This document shows, in pieces, positions 8,745 to 17,632 of a stretch of DNA of 35,778 bases (positions are counted from its first letter, which is position 1; every line of letters starts with the position of its first letter). The stretch comes from Thioalkalivibrio sulfidiphilus (GTDB lineage: Bacteria; Pseudomonadota; Gammaproteobacteria; Ectothiorhodospirales; Ectothiorhodospiraceae), in the NCBI RefSeq assembly GCF_000377945.1, contig NZ_KB898950.1:1-35778 (forward strand), in the 5' to 3' direction. The translations under genes were made by a program, and so were the position numbers. The notes under the pieces are model-generated. The model saw nothing but the letters and a program-made list of their open reading frames with translations, searched no databases and had not been told where the DNA came from.

Positions 8745-9695
8745 ATGCTGATCCGAGTGCCTTCGCGCTACACCCCGCGCCCCTCCGAAATCACACCGCC
8801 GGAGGTCTATCGTGACCGGCGAAGGTTTCTGCAGATGGGCCTGGCCGCCGGCCTTGGCCTGAGTGTCGGCGCGTTGCACGGACCTGCGCGGTCGAGCACG
8901 ACACGCCCCCTGGCATTTACGGCCGGCCCCTTCGGTACCGACGAGCCACTGACGCCACGCCAGGACGTGACCACCTACAACAACTTCTACGAACTGGGCA
9001 CCGGCAAGTCGGACCCTTCACGCAACGCCGAGCGACTGGTCACCGAACCCTGGACCGTCACCGTGGACGGCCACTGCCTGAACCCCGGCCGTTACCCGTT
9101 GGAGGACTTCCTCAAGCCCCACGCCCTGGAGGAGCGCATCTACCGCATGCGCTGTGTGGAGGGCTGGTCGATGGTGATCCCCTGGGTGGGCTTCGAGCTG
9201 AACCGCATCATCGAACAGGCGGAGCCCACCAGACGGGCAAAGTACGTGGCCTTCACCACCATTCTGGATCCGGCGAATCTGCCAGGCCAGCGCCTGCGGG
9301 TGCTTGACTGGCCCTACGTGGAAGGCCTGCGTCTGGATGAGGCCATGCATCCCCTGACCATCCTGGCCGTGGGCCTCTACGGCGAGACCCTGCCCAACCA
9401 GAACGGCGCGCCCCTGCGCCTGGTGGTGCCCTGGAAGTACGGTTTCAAGAGCATCAAGTCCATCGTGCACATCCGTTTCACCGAACAGGAACCACCCACC
9501 AGCTGGAACAAGGCCACGCCCCGGGAATACGGCTTCTACTCCAACGTGAACCCGGATGTGGCCCATCCCCGCTGGAGCCAGCGCACCGAGCGTCGCATCG
9601 GTGATCTGCGCCGGCGGCCGACGCTCATGTTTAACGGCTACGCCGAAGAGGTGGGTCACCTGTATGCCGGGATGGACCTGAGGAAATTCTTCTGA
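8745..9695 (+). CDS. msrP: Periplasmic methionine-sulfoxide reductase, catalytic subunit
   Basis: 316 residues, formerly YedY. A molybdopterin enzyme that repairs oxidised methionines in periplasmic proteins using electrons from MsrQ. The N-terminus has a twin-arginine signal, [21 protein letters not shown] (residues 26-46), so the folded protein with its cofactor is exported by Tat. Cys137 in [12 protein letters not shown] is the family's molybdenum ligand. The NNFYELG and [12 protein letters not shown] segments are also typical. ATG 8745 follows GGAG at a good distance. msrQ lies 50-90 bases downstream, separated by a palindromic repeat, and the pair is likely cotranscribed. Confidence 0.96.
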   Translation: MLIRVPSRYTPRPSEITPPEVYRDRRRFLQMGLAAGLGLSVGALHGPARSSTTRPLAFTAGPFGTDEPLTPRQDVTTYNNFYELGTGKSDPSRNAERLVTEPWTVTVDGHCLNPGRYPLEDFLKPHALEERIYRMRCVEGWSMVIPWVGFELNRIIEQAEPTRRAKYVAFTTILDPANLPGQRLRVLDWPYVEGLRLDEAMHPLTILAVGLYGETLPNQNGAPLRLVVPWKYGFKSIKSIVHIRFTEQEPPTSWNKATPREYGFYSNVNPDVAHPRWSQRTERRIGDLRRRPTLMFNGYAEEVGHLYAGMDLRKFF

Positions 9696-9709
9696 GCCGG
9701 GTTAAGCCA

Positions 9710-9780
9710 GTAGGCCGGACAAAGCGCAGCGGTGTCCGGCATGAGTTGCCCGATACCGCTTGCGCTCTATCGGGCCTACG
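9710..9780 (+). repeat. REP/BIME-like palindromic element between msrP and msrQ
   Basis: The outer arms GTAGGCC and GGGCCTAC enclose two smaller palindromes, one built on CCGGACA/TGTCCGG and one on CCCGATA/TATCGGG. The layout resembles enterobacterial REP/BIME elements. It overlaps the longest possible msrQ start. Confidence 0.75.
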
Positions 9781-10426
9781 GAGCTTGCGCGATGGTCTCG
9801 TTATTCCAAGGCCGGTTGATAAAGGGCTCAAGGCTGCGGTTTTCATCCTCTGCCTGCTGCCCCTGGGGATGTTGAGCATACAGGCCCTGGGCGGCCTGGG
9901 CGGGCTTGGCACCAACCCCATCGAGTACCTCACCCACGAGACCGGTATCTGGGCCCTGCGCCTGCTGTGTCTGACCCTGCTCATGACACCGCTTCGACGC
10001 ATGACCGGCTGGTCATGGCCCATGCGGCTGAGGCGCATGCTGGGCCTGTTTGCCTTCTTCTACGCCTGCCTGCACCTGTCCATCTGGATCGGCCTGGACC
10101 TGTTCTTCGACTGGGCGCTGATCTGGGACGATGTGTTGAACCGCCCCTATATCACCCTGGGCTTTACCGCCTGGCTGCTGCTCCTGCCGCTGGCCGTCAC
10201 CTCCACGGACGCCATGATGCGCAGGCTCAAGCGTCGCTGGGTTCAGTTGCACCGGCTGGTCTACCCGGCGGCGATCCTGGCCGTGCTGCACCTCTGGTGG
10301 CTGACCCGGGCGGACTACCGGGAGCCGATGCTCTATGGGGTCATCCTGGCGGTTCTGCTCGGCTGGCGGGTGATCCAGCGCTGGCCGTGGAAGGCGTGGT
10401 CAGGGTCGGCCCGCAGGTTGGGGTGA
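9746..10426 (+). CDS. msrQ: Haem-binding membrane subunit of the Msr system
   Basis: About 226 residues (213 from the later start), formerly YedZ. A polytopic inner-membrane b-type cytochrome of the ferric reductase-like family that passes electrons to MsrP. Membrane segments begin with AAVFILCLLPLGMLSIQALG and continue through FFYACLHLSIWIGLDLFF, ITLGFTAWLLLLPLAV, AAILAVLHLWWL and YGVILAVLLGW. His in ACLHLS, VQLHRL and AVLHLW are candidate haem ligands. No ATG precedes the first helix. TTG 9746 lies inside the palindromic repeat, whereas TTG 9785, just past the repeat and preceded by GGAG, gives a leader closer to that of E. coli MsrQ. The TGA stop falls inside another repeat (10416-10443), so repeats bound the gene at both ends. 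Confidence 0.9.
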   Translation: MPDTACALSGLRSLRDGLVIPRPVDKGLKAAVFILCLLPLGMLSIQALGGLGGLGTNPIEYLTHETGIWALRLLCLTLLMTPLRRMTGWSWPMRLRRMLGLFAFFYACLHLSIWIGLDLFFDWALIWDDVLNRPYITLGFTAWLLLLPLAVTSTDAMMRRLKRRWVQLHRLVYPAAILAVLHLWWLTRADYREPMLYGVILAVLLGWRVIQRWPWKAWSGSARRLG

Positions 10427-10569
10427 GCGCAGCGAAGCCCAACGTAGTGAGGGGTGAGGGGTGAGGGGTGAGGGGGTAAATGGCAAAGATTGATTTTGGG
10501 GACTAACCCCTCACGCCTCACACCCCACCCCTCACCTCAATGTTGGGCTTCGCCTTGCTCACCCCAACC
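10416..10569. repeat. Inverted repeat with internal TGAGGGG tandem
   Basis: Arms of 28 bases (10416-10443 and 10542-10569), nearly complementary, begin GGTTGGGGTGAGCGCAGCG. Between them lie four tandem copies of TGAGGGG (10448-10475) and a partly complementary CCCCTCAC-rich tract (10506-10537). It fills most of the 247 bases between the convergent msrQ and acuI genes and could act as a transcript end for both. Confidence 0.8.
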
Positions 10570-10589
10570 TACCGTGTGATGGGGCGGGG

Positions 10590-10661
10590 GCGTAGGAGGC
10601 CCGACCCCGGGCCGAATAGCGGTGTCTGCCGGGCCACCGCTATTCGCGACGAAGTCGTCGC
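10590..10661. repeat. 27-nt repeat (copy 1) with adjoining hairpins
   Basis: A 27-base unit (10590-10616, core GGAGGCCCGACCCCGGGCC) also found exactly at 11948-11974 (inverted) and 24966-24992. Here it adjoins the inverted pair CGAATAGCGGTG/CACCGCTATTCG (10613-10624 and 10635-10646) and a small GCGAC/GTCGC hairpin. Confidence 0.8.
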
Positions 10662-10673
10662 GCCTACCCAGGC

Positions 10674-11666
10674 TCAATCCATGACCACCACCGCACGACC
10701 GCGGACCTGGCCCATGAGGATTTTTTCCGCATAGTCGGGCAGATCTTCCAGGCGGATCTCCGTGGTCATGGCATCGAGACGACTGGCATCCAGCAGGCCG
10801 GTGAGCCGTTCCCAGGCCAGCACCCGGGTGTCGTGGTCGCACATCACGGAATCGATCCCCAGCAGCTTCACGCCGCGCAGCAGGAAGGGCAGCACCGTGG
10901 TGTTCAGTCCCGGGCCTCCGGCCAGGCCGCAGGCAGCCACGGAACTCCCGTAGCGCATCTCGGCCAGCACGTGGGCCAGCATGTCGCCGCCCACGGCATC
11001 CACGCAGCCGGCCCAGCGTTCGCTCAACAGGGGCTTGTCCGGTGCGCCGGCCAGTTCCTCGCGGGGCACGATGGTGGTGGCACCCAGGGACTTGAGATAG
11101 TCCGCGTTGTCCGGGCGTCCGGTGACTGCGGCCACCGAGTAGCCCAGCCGGCCGAGCAGCGAGATGGCAACGCTGCCCACGCCACCGGAGGCACCGGTGA
11201 CCAGCACCTCGCCATCCTCCGGGCTCAGTCGATGGTCTTCCAGGGCCTGCACGGCCAGCATGGCGGTGAAACCCGCCGTGCCTACGGCCATGGCCTGCTT
11301 CGCCGTCAGCCCCTCGGGCAGCGGCACCAGCCAGTCGGCCTTGACCCGGGCCTTCTGGGCGTAGCCGCCCCAGTGCGCCTCGCCCACGCGCCAGCCAGTC
11401 AGCACCACGGCGTCGCCTGGCTTGTAGCGAGGGTCACTGGAGGCCTCGACGGTGCCGGCGAAGTCGATGCCCGGCACGTGGGGATAGTGGCGCACCAACC
11501 GGCCCAGCCCCTTGAGGATCATGCCGTCCTTGTAGTTGAGTCCCGAATGGGACACGCGTACCAGTACCTCCCCCTCGGGGAGATCGGTCGTGTTCAGTTC
11601 CTTGATGTGGATGCTGGGTGCCTTGTCGGCCGCTTCGAGGACAAGGGCCTTGAAGGTGTCGGACAT
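10674..11666 (-). CDS. acuI: Acrylyl-CoA reductase (AcuI/YhdH family)
   Basis: 330 residues of the zinc-free medium-chain dehydrogenase/reductase family, strongly resembling E. coli YhdH and AcuI, which reduce acrylyl-CoA to propionyl-CoA with NADPH. Family segments include SGLNYKDGMILKGLGR (about 40-55), HVPGIDFAGTV, VLTGWRVGEAHWGGYAQ and the nucleotide-binding VTGASGGVGSVAISLLGRLG near residue 156. ACGLAGGPGLNTTVLPF near the C-terminus is also typical. ATG 11666 follows an AAGGAG site. Its position downstream of the prp genes on the same strand fits a role feeding propionyl-CoA into the methylcitrate cycle or detoxifying acrylate. A general quinone oxidoreductase role is less likely. Confidence 0.9.
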   Translation of the reverse strand: MSDTFKALVLEAADKAPSIHIKELNTTDLPEGEVLVRVSHSGLNYKDGMILKGLGRLVRHYPHVPGIDFAGTVEASSDPRYKPGDAVVLTGWRVGEAHWGGYAQKARVKADWLVPLPEGLTAKQAMAVGTAGFTAMLAVQALEDHRLSPEDGEVLVTGASGGVGSVAISLLGRLGYSVAAVTGRPDNADYLKSLGATTIVPREELAGAPDKPLLSERWAGCVDAVGGDMLAHVLAEMRYGSSVAACGLAGGPGLNTTVLPFLLRGVKLLGIDSVMCDHDTRVLAWERLTGLLDASRLDAMTTEIRLEDLPDYAEKILMGQVRGRAVVVMD

Positions 11667-11702
11667 GGAGTGCTCCTTAACTGGATTGTATTGTCATGAT
11701 AC

Positions 11703-11762
11703 CTCTGTGACCGCTGTGGTTATTACGCCGGTTAGAGCATTTTTGCCACAGAGGTCACAGAG
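11703..11762. repeat. Inverted repeat upstream of acuI
   Basis: Arms CTCTGTGACCGCTGTGG (11703-11719) and CCACAGAGGTCACAGAG (11746-11762) pair with one mismatch. The 302 bases between acuI and the hydrolase gene hold this and the next two repeats; I see no gene there. Confidence 0.75.
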
Positions 11763-11824
11763 AAGAAAAGCCTGCTTCGCTGAGCTGCATCGGCTCGGTT
11801 CGAGGTATGAGGTCAGTTTCGTAG

Positions 11825-11886
11825 GTCGGGCTTCAGCCCGACAGCAATGCCTGACGAAGCCACCGCTTGTCGGGCTGAAGCCCGAC
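11825..11886. repeat. Paired GTCGGGCTTCAGCCCGAC palindromes
   Basis: Two 18-base near-palindromes, at 11825-11842 and 11869-11886, differ only in the centre (TTCA versus TGAA). They can fold separately or with each other. Confidence 0.8.
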
Positions 11887-11947
11887 GGTTGCGCGTGGGC
11901 TCGGCGATCCTGCCGCGAAAGCCGTTGCTTCATCCACCGGCGGGCTG

Positions 11948-11974
11948 TTCGGCCCGGGGTCGGGCCTCCTACGC
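11948..11974 (-). repeat. 27-nt repeat (copy 2), overlaps a stop codon
   Basis: An exact inverted copy of 10590-10616 and 24966-24992. Its GCGTAGG end supplies the TAG stop codon of the hydrolase gene that ends at 11969. Confidence 0.85.
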
Positions 11975-12928
11975 GGTGCCCATCTCCTTGTCCAGCCAGA
12001 CGCCGAGGCCCTGGACGTTCAGGCCCACGTCCGGCCCGAGCAGCCGGGTCATGTCCGCCTTGGGCAGCGTGCAGCCGTGGGCACGGGCACGCTGCAGCAG
12101 CAGGGTCATCATCTCGCGGCAGAGCTTCGCGTGGCGGGCTGTGCCCGCATGGGCATGCTCCCGCGCCATGGCCACAAAGGCGTCGATCAACTGGTGCATG
12201 TCCGCCTGCAGGCGGGGCAGGTCGCCCACCCGGCTGTAGTGGGTGAGGTACATGTAGGACAGCCCCTGACCCATCAGTCGGTCCACGGAGGCGTGCAGCG
12301 CGTCCGGGTCGAACTGGACGGGCGTGGTCGTGGGAAACACGAACGGACCGTTTTCGGTGTCGAACTCCCGGTAGGACAGGCCGAAGGTGTCACCGGAAAA
12401 GATGCCGTCGCCGGTCTTGTCCACCACGCAGAAATGGTGCCGCGCGTGGCCAGGTGTGTCCAGAAAGCGCAAGGGCCGGCCGTTGAAATCCAGCTCGAAT
12501 CCGTCGTTTGCCTCGATGATCCGGTCCTCGGGCACGGGAATGACCCGGCCGAACAGGCGTTCCATCTGCGTCTCGCCATACACGGCGGTGGCCCCCGCAT
12601 TGAGTTTCGAGGGGTCGATCATGTGCCGGGCGCCACGGGGGTGGATCACCAGGCGGGCATTGGGCAGGTGCTGCATCAGCGCGCCCGCGCCGCCGGCATG
12701 GTCCAGGTGCACGTGGGTAGGGATCACGTAGTCCACGTTCTCCCGGGGGATGCCCTTGAGATCCAGTACCTCCAAAAGTCCCGGCACGGAATGGGCGGTA
12801 CCCGTCTCTATGAACGCCGCCCGATCGCCCTGGACCACCAGGTAGGTGGACACCTGGCCCTGGCGATAGAGCTGGGCATCGATCATGGTGATGCCGTGGC
12901 CGAGATCTTCGTAATGTACGTTGGTCAT
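11969..12928 (-). CDS. Metallo-beta-lactamase-fold hydrolase
   Basis: 319 residues. The motif THVHLDHAGG (near residue 71) is the HxHxDH zinc-binding signature of the metallo-beta-lactamase superfamily. Later ligands are likely His in DTPGHARHH, Asp in FSGDTFGLS and His in LTHYSR. There is no signal peptide, so the protein is cytoplasmic. The C-terminal 90 residues, helical and rich in His, Arg and Met, lie outside the core fold. The substrate is unknown; relatives include glyoxalase II-like thioesterases. Its place between prpD and acuI suggests, but does not prove, action on an acyl-CoA or related ester. ATG 12928 is followed by a normal N-terminus; upstream is a long inverted repeat separating it from prpD. 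Confidence 0.88.
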   Translation of the reverse strand: MTNVHYEDLGHGITMIDAQLYRQGQVSTYLVVQGDRAAFIETGTAHSVPGLLEVLDLKGIPRENVDYVIPTHVHLDHAGGAGALMQHLPNARLVIHPRGARHMIDPSKLNAGATAVYGETQMERLFGRVIPVPEDRIIEANDGFELDFNGRPLRFLDTPGHARHHFCVVDKTGDGIFSGDTFGLSYREFDTENGPFVFPTTTPVQFDPDALHASVDRLMGQGLSYMYLTHYSRVGDLPRLQADMHQLIDAFVAMAREHAHAGTARHAKLCREMMTLLLQRARAHGCTLPKADMTRLLGPDVGLNVQGLGVWLDKEMGTA

Positions 12929-12955
12929 GTGGGTTACCTTCGAAGAGCCAGGATT

Positions 12956-13101
12956 GCCGCAGAGACGCGGAGGCGCAGAGGGACAAGGGATCTGACAGGA
13001 TTTACATGATTAACAGGATTGAATCAAAGAAAAATGGATTTCTGAGAATCCTGTTAATCCTGTCAAATTGATCTTTCTCTGCGCCTCCGCGTCTCTGCGG
13101 C
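12956..13101. repeat. Long nested inverted repeat between prpD and the hydrolase gene
   Basis: Perfect 25-base outer arms (12956-12980 and 13077-13101, core CAGAGACGCGGAGGCGCAG) enclose a second pair based on GACAGGATT...TTAACAGGATT (12994-13020) and AATCCTGTTAATCCTGTC (13047-13064). Elements of the same families occur at 17516-17617 and 35462-35523. A transcript of either strand would form a very stable hairpin. Confidence 0.92.
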
Positions 13102-13109
13102 AAAAGATC

Positions 13110-14558
13110 TCAAATCAAGAACAGATCCATGAATTCGTGCACCGGGGTCGCCGCGAGACGCTTCGGATCCTTGCACAGGTCGTAGATGCGCGCGGCCTGG
13201 CCCCGGGGGAAACGGGTGCGCAGGGCGTCGCGGAACTTGTTTTCCAGGACAGGTATGCCCTCGGCGCGGCGGCGGCGGTGGCCGATGGGATATTCCACCT
13301 CCACCTTCTCGGTGCTGCTGCCGTCCTTGAAGAAGACCTGCACGGCGTTGGCGATGGAGCGCTTGTCCGGGTCGTGGTAGTCCTTTGAGTAACGCGGATC
13401 TTCCACCACGCGCATCTTTTCGCGCAAGGCGTCGATACGCGGGTCGGCGGCCACCTCGTCCTCGTAGTGGCGGGCGGTGAGTTCGCCGAAGATCAGGGGC
13501 ACGGCCACCATGTACTGCAGGCAGTGGTCCCGGTCCGCCGGGTTGTGCAGGGGACCGTCCTTGCTGATGATGCGCACCGCGGATTCCTGGGTGCTCAGTT
13601 CGATGCGATCAATCTGGTCGAGGCGGTCCTTCACCTGGTCGTGCAACTGCATGGCGCATTCCACCGCCGTCTGGGCGTGGAACTCGGCGGGGAAGCTGAT
13701 CTTGAACAGCACGTTCTCCATCACGTAGCTGCCGTAGTCACGCTGGAAGCGGAACTTCTCGCCCTTGAACAGCACGTCATAGAAGCCCCAGCGGGGCGCG
13801 GACAGCACGCTGGGCAAGCCCATCTCGCCCTTCATCACCATCAGCGCCAGTCGCACCGCGCGGCCGCAGGCATCGCCCGCCGCCCAGGACTTGCGTGAGC
13901 CGGTATTGGGCGCGTGGCGATAGGTGCGCAGTGCCTGGCCGTCCACCCAGGCCTGGGACAGGGCATCGATTACCTGTTCACGGCTGGCGCCCAGCATGTG
14001 GGCGGCCACCGCCGCCGAGGCCACCTTCACCAGAACCACGTGGTCCAGGCCTACACGGTTGAAGCTGTTCTCCAATGCCAGCACACCCTGGATCTCGTGG
14101 GCCTTGATCATGTAACGCAGCACGTCGTCGATGTTCATGGGCTTCTTGCCCTCGGCCACCGCCTTGCGACTCAGGTGATCGGCCAGGCCCAGGATGGTGC
14201 CCAGGTTGTCCGAGGGGTGGCCCCATTCCGCGGCCAGCCAGGTGTCGTTGAAGTCCAGCCAGCGCACCATGGCGCCGATGTTGAAGGCGGCCTGGATGGG
14301 GTCGAGCTGAAACTGGGTACCGGGGATGCGGCTGCCATTGGGCACCACGGTGCCCGGGACCACGGGCCCCAGGTGCTTGGTGCATTCCGGGTACTGCAGT
14401 GCCAGCATGGCGCAGCCCAGGGAATCCATCAGGCAGTTGCGGGCCGTGTCCAGGGCCTCGGCGGAATCGATGGGGTAGTCGCAGACGTAGTCCGCGATGG
14501 CTTTCAGTTCCGGATCGGGTTCGGGGCGGACGTTGGTGTCGGCGATGTGGTGACTCAT
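13110..14558 (-). CDS. prpD: 2-methylcitrate dehydratase
   Basis: 482 residues, matching E. coli PrpD. It dehydrates 2-methylcitrate to 2-methyl-cis-aconitate in the methylcitrate cycle and needs no iron-sulfur cluster. Family segments include [22 protein letters not shown] (about 45-66), [20 protein letters not shown] (about 100), [13 protein letters not shown] and [18 protein letters not shown]. The frame is open for 45 codons further upstream, but that stretch is repeat sequence. ATG 14558 (MSHHIADTN) is preceded by GGAG at proper spacing and gives the family length, so I chose it. About 150 bases of repeats separate it from prpC. The cluster has PrpD rather than the AcnD-PrpF pair. Confidence 0.96.
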   Translation of the reverse strand: MSHHIADTNVRPEPDPELKAIADYVCDYPIDSAEALDTARNCLMDSLGCAMLALQYPECTKHLGPVVPGTVVPNGSRIPGTQFQLDPIQAAFNIGAMVRWLDFNDTWLAAEWGHPSDNLGTILGLADHLSRKAVAEGKKPMNIDDVLRYMIKAHEIQGVLALENSFNRVGLDHVVLVKVASAAVAAHMLGASREQVIDALSQAWVDGQALRTYRHAPNTGSRKSWAAGDACGRAVRLALMVMKGEMGLPSVLSAPRWGFYDVLFKGEKFRFQRDYGSYVMENVLFKISFPAEFHAQTAVECAMQLHDQVKDRLDQIDRIELSTQESAVRIISKDGPLHNPADRDHCLQYMVAVPLIFGELTARHYEDEVAADPRIDALREKMRVVEDPRYSKDYHDPDKRSIANAVQVFFKDGSSTEKVEVEYPIGHRRRRAEGIPVLENKFRDALRTRFPRGQAARIYDLCKDPKRLAATPVHEFMDLFLI

Positions 14559-14590
14559 TGGTTGCTCCGCTAAGAGGTGAGATGTGAGAA

Positions 14591-14710
14591 CGAAAGTACG
14601 AAGTGGGAATTTTGAAGTGGGAATGACACCACCCTCACCCCGGCCCTCTCCCTGAGGGAGAGGGGGGCGGCAGGGTTTTATCCCACTTCCCAATTCCCAC
14701 TTCGCACTTC
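14591..14710. repeat. Composite repeat between prpC and prpD
   Basis: Two inverted copies of the GAAGTGGGAATT element (14591-14626 and 14680-14710) flank a CCCTCTCCC/GGGAGAGGG hairpin with a three-base loop (14644-14664). The right copy reaches the final two bases of prpC. It may terminate or attenuate transcription between prpC and prpD. Confidence 0.75.
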
Positions 14711-15869
14711 AACGTTTGTCCATGGGCACCCAGGGCTGATTCTCCGGACCCGTGTAGTTGGCGCTGGGACGGATGATCTTGCCGTCCTGGCGCTGTTCGA
14801 TCACGTGGGCCACCCAGCCGGTGGTGCGGGAGATGACGAAGATGGGCGTGAACAGGGCGGTGGGGATGCCCATCATGTGATAGGAGACCGCCGAGAACCA
14901 GTCGAGATTCGGGAACATCTTCTTCAGCTCCCACATCACGCTCTCAAGGCGATCGGCCACGTCGAACATGGTCAGCGTACCGCGCTCCTCGGACAGGCGC
15001 CGTGCCACTGACTTGATCACCTGGTTGCGCGGATCCCCGGTGGTGTACACCGGATGACCGAAGCCGATGATGATCTCCTTGCGACCCACCCGCTCGCGGA
15101 TGTCCGCCTCCGCCTGGTCCGGGTTCTGGTAGCGCAACTGGATCTCGCAGGCCACCTCGTTGGCGCCGCCGTGTTTCGGCCCGCGCAGCGCGCCGATGGC
15201 ACCGGTGAGGGCCGAGTACATGTCGGCGTTGGTGCCGGCGATCACCCGCGCGGTGAAGGTGGAGGCGTTGAACTCGTGTTCCGCGTAGAGGTTCAGCGAG
15301 GTGTGCATGGCGCGCACCCAGATATCCGGGGGCGTGCTTCCATGCATGAGATGCAGGAAGTGGCCGCCGATGCTGTCGTCGTCGGTCTCCACCTCGATGC
15401 GCTTGCCGTCGTGGGCGTAGTGATACCAGTAGAGCAGGGCGGAACCGAGGCAGGCGATCAGCCGGTCTCCGATGGCCCGGGCACCGGAAACGCTCATGTC
15501 GTCCTTCTCGGGTTCCAGGGTCCCGAGCACCGACACCGCGGTGCGCATCACGTCCATGGGATGGGCCGAGGGCGGGATCTGCTCCAGGGTGTTGCGCAGC
15601 GCCGCGGGCAGGCCGCGCAGGGCGCGCAGGCGGTCCTTGTAGGCGAGCAGTTCCGCGCGGCTGGGCAGGCTGCCGTGGATCAGCAGGTAGGCGATCTCCT
15701 CGAACTCGGCGATGTCGGCGAAATCGAGGATATCGTAACCCCGGTAGTGCAGGTCATTGCCGGTGCGCCCCACGGTGCAGATGGCGGTGTTGCCCGCCAC
15801 CGTGCCGGACAGGGCGACGGATTTTTTCGGCTTCGGCGTCGTGGCCTGGCTCTGGTCTGCATCACTCAT
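14709..15869 (-). CDS. prpC: 2-methylcitrate synthase
   Basis: 386 residues of the citrate synthase family. It condenses propionyl-CoA with oxaloacetate to 2-methylcitrate. The N-terminal [14 protein letters not shown] and [13 protein letters not shown] segments are typical of methylcitrate synthases. HGGANE (near 236), [14 protein letters not shown] (near 271) and the later active-site Asp region complete the catalytic set. The length is normal. The start overlaps the end of prpB by eight bases (GATGAGTGA), which suggests translational coupling. Ordinary citrate synthase is possible in principle, but the neighbours make PrpC far more likely. Confidence 0.96.
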   Translation of the reverse strand: MSDADQSQATTPKPKKSVALSGTVAGNTAICTVGRTGNDLHYRGYDILDFADIAEFEEIAYLLIHGSLPSRAELLAYKDRLRALRGLPAALRNTLEQIPPSAHPMDVMRTAVSVLGTLEPEKDDMSVSGARAIGDRLIACLGSALLYWYHYAHDGKRIEVETDDDSIGGHFLHLMHGSTPPDIWVRAMHTSLNLYAEHEFNASTFTARVIAGTNADMYSALTGAIGALRGPKHGGANEVACEIQLRYQNPDQAEADIRERVGRKEIIIGFGHPVYTTGDPRNQVIKSVARRLSEERGTLTMFDVADRLESVMWELKKMFPNLDWFSAVSYHMMGIPTALFTPIFVISRTTGWVAHVIEQRQDGKIIRPSANYTGPENQPWVPMDKR

Positions 15870-16761
15870 CGCGTTTCCCCTTGTCCTGGCTGTAGAGTGC
15901 GTCGAGCTTTTCCTCGTAGGCGTGATAGCCCAGGTGATCGTAGAGCTGGTCGCGGGTCTGCATCAGATCAATGACCTCCTTCTGGGTCCCGTCACGGCGG
16001 ATGGCCTCGTAGACCTTGAGTGCCGCCTGGTTCATGGCGCGGAAGGCGGACAGCGGGTAGAGGGCCAGCGACACGCCCGCGGACTTAAGTTCCTCGACGG
16101 TGAACAGTGGCGTCTTGCCGAACTCGGTGATGTTGGCGAGCACCGGCACGCCGACGGCCTCCACGAAGCGCCGGTACTGCGCCAGTTCCGTGACCGCCTC
16201 CGGGAAGATCATGTCGGCGCCGGCCTCCACGCAGGCCACGGCCCGTTCGATGGCAGCGTCGATGCCTTCCACCGCCAGGGCGTCGGTGCGCGCCATGATC
16301 ACGAAGTCCCGGTCGCGGGCGTCGGCTGCGGCCTTGATGCGGTCCGCCATCTCGCTCTTGGTAACGATGGCCTTGCCGGGGCGGTGACCGCAGCGCTTGG
16401 CCTGCACCTGGTCCTCGATGTGACAGCCGGCGGCCTCGGCGCGGATCAGTTCGCGCACCGTGCGGGCAATGTTGAAGGCGCTGGGGCCGAAGCCGGTGTC
16501 CGCGTCCACCAGCAGGGGTAGTTCGGTGACGTAGGTGATGCGGCGCACGTCTTCCAGCACGTCGTGCAGGGTGCTGATGCCGAGATCCGGCAGGCCCAGG
16601 GAGCCGGCGGCCACGCCGCCGCCGGAGAGATACAGGGCGCGGTAGCCGGTCTGTTCGGCCAGCATGGCGTGGTAGGCGTTGATGGCGCCCATCACCTGCA
16701 GCGGTTGTTCTTCCTGCACGGCCTGGCGCAGGCGCGCGCCCGGTGTCTGGCTTTGATTCAT
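15862..16761 (-). CDS. prpB: 2-methylisocitrate lyase
   Basis: 299 residues of the PEP mutase/isocitrate lyase superfamily. It splits 2-methylisocitrate into pyruvate and succinate, the last step of the methylcitrate cycle. [18 protein letters not shown] (about 45-62), the metal-binding DADTGFG near 87 and the catalytic KRCGH segment near 122 are diagnostic. The open frame extends upstream through the regulator gene; ATG 16761 (MNQSQTPG) has GGAGTCACC directly before it and gives the family length. It lies eight bases from the regulator stop and overlaps prpC, so the three genes form one transcript. Confidence 0.97.
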   Translation of the reverse strand: MNQSQTPGARLRQAVQEEQPLQVMGAINAYHAMLAEQTGYRALYLSGGGVAAGSLGLPDLGISTLHDVLEDVRRITYVTELPLLVDADTGFGPSAFNIARTVRELIRAEAAGCHIEDQVQAKRCGHRPGKAIVTKSEMADRIKAAADARDRDFVIMARTDALAVEGIDAAIERAVACVEAGADMIFPEAVTELAQYRRFVEAVGVPVLANITEFGKTPLFTVEELKSAGVSLALYPLSAFRAMNQAALKVYEAIRRDGTQKEVIDLMQTRDQLYDHLGYHAYEEKLDALYSQDKGKRDE

Positions 16762-16769
16762 GGTGACTC

Positions 16770-17468
16770 CTATCCCGCAGCCCGGATGCTGGGTGACTGG
16801 TTGGGGTGTTCGGCGAACTGGCGTGCCACGTTCTCCCGGGAGACACGCACATGGCGGCGCATGAGCAGTTCCGCCATCTCTGCGTCCCGGTCGGCGATGG
16901 CCTCGACGATGTGGCCGTGTTCGCGGAAGGCATTGCGCGCACGACTGCTGGCCATGCCGAACTGGTAGCGGTACATGCGCATCAGGTGGTAGAGGTCGTT
17001 GCACAGCAACTGGATCAGGCGGGCATTGCCGCTGCCCTGGATGATGCGGTAGTGGAAATCCATGTCGCCCTCCTTCTGGAAGTAGGCGACGCCCTCCTGG
17101 AGTTCTGCGCGCTGCTCGTGCTGGTGCAGCAGGTCCCGCAACTCGCGGATCTCCGCATCGCTCATGCGCTCTGCCGCCAGGCGTGCCGCGAGGCCTTCCA
17201 GGGATTCACGCAGCAGGTAGAGCTCCATCAGGTCTTCCAGACTCAGGGACACCACCCGGGCGCCCACGTTGGCGCGCCGTTCCACCAGGTGGCAGGCCTC
17301 GAGCCGCCCGATGGCCTCGCGCAGGGGGCCGCGGCTGATGCCGTAGGCACTGGCCAGTTCCGGCTCGCTGATCTTGCTGCCGGCGGGGATCTCGCCCTCC
17401 ACGATGGCCTGGCGCAGCCGGGCGAAGACGCGGTCGGCGAGGGTGATGCCGTGTTCTTCTGATTTCAT
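16770..17468 (-). CDS. GntR-family regulator, FadR/FCD subfamily
   Basis: 232 residues. An N-terminal winged helix-turn-helix (about 10-75) contains [21 protein letters not shown], followed by a mainly helical FCD ligand-binding domain with conserved Asp and His positions ([22 protein letters not shown]) that usually bind a metal and an organic acid. It sits directly upstream of prpB, so it probably controls propionate catabolism, with a methylcitrate-type effector being the obvious guess. Enterobacteria use the unrelated sigma-54 activator PrpR instead. ATG 17468 was chosen because the frame upstream is repeat DNA and GAGGCGACG precedes it. A matching operator candidate lies at 19668-19679. 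Confidence 0.92.
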   Translation of the reverse strand: MKSEEHGITLADRVFARLRQAIVEGEIPAGSKISEPELASAYGISRGPLREAIGRLEACHLVERRANVGARVVSLSLEDLMELYLLRESLEGLAARLAAERMSDAEIRELRDLLHQHEQRAELQEGVAYFQKEGDMDFHYRIIQGSGNARLIQLLCNDLYHLMRMYRYQFGMASSRARNAFREHGHIVEAIADRDAEMAELLMRRHVRVSRENVARQFAEHPNQSPSIRAAG

Positions 17469-17515
17469 CGTCGCCTCGGTGTTGTGAGCATCGGCGTCAC
17501 TGGAAGAAAAAACCT

Positions 17516-17617
17516 GGACAGGATTGACAGGATTAAAGACAAGGGCGGATACAGATTTAACCGGCCGATCATGACCTGACATGGGCATTAATCCCGTAAA
17601 TCCTGTCAATCCTGTCC
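17516..17617. repeat. GGACAGGATTGACAGGATT inverted repeat
   Basis: Perfect 19-base arms (17516-17534 and 17599-17617) separated by 64 bases lie in the 164-bp gap between prpE and the regulator. They belong to the same family as the inner arms at 12994-13064. Confidence 0.88.
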
Positions 17618-17632
17618 ATTCCTTTCTGTCTT

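Noticed and set aside
10448-10475. Short tandem repeat as a CRISPR array
   Set aside because: The TGAGGGG units are adjacent seven-base repeats without spacers, and there are no cas genes.
12077-13009. 310-residue plus-strand frame
   Set aside because: It is antisense to the metallo-beta-lactamase-fold gene, which has a clear HxHxDH motif.
14559-14693. 45-residue N-terminal extension of PrpD
   Set aside because: The extension encodes repeat sequence, while ATG 14558 has a ribosome binding site and gives the family length. The same reasoning removes the long upstream extensions of PrpB, the GntR regulator, PrpE, HpnD and PhaP.
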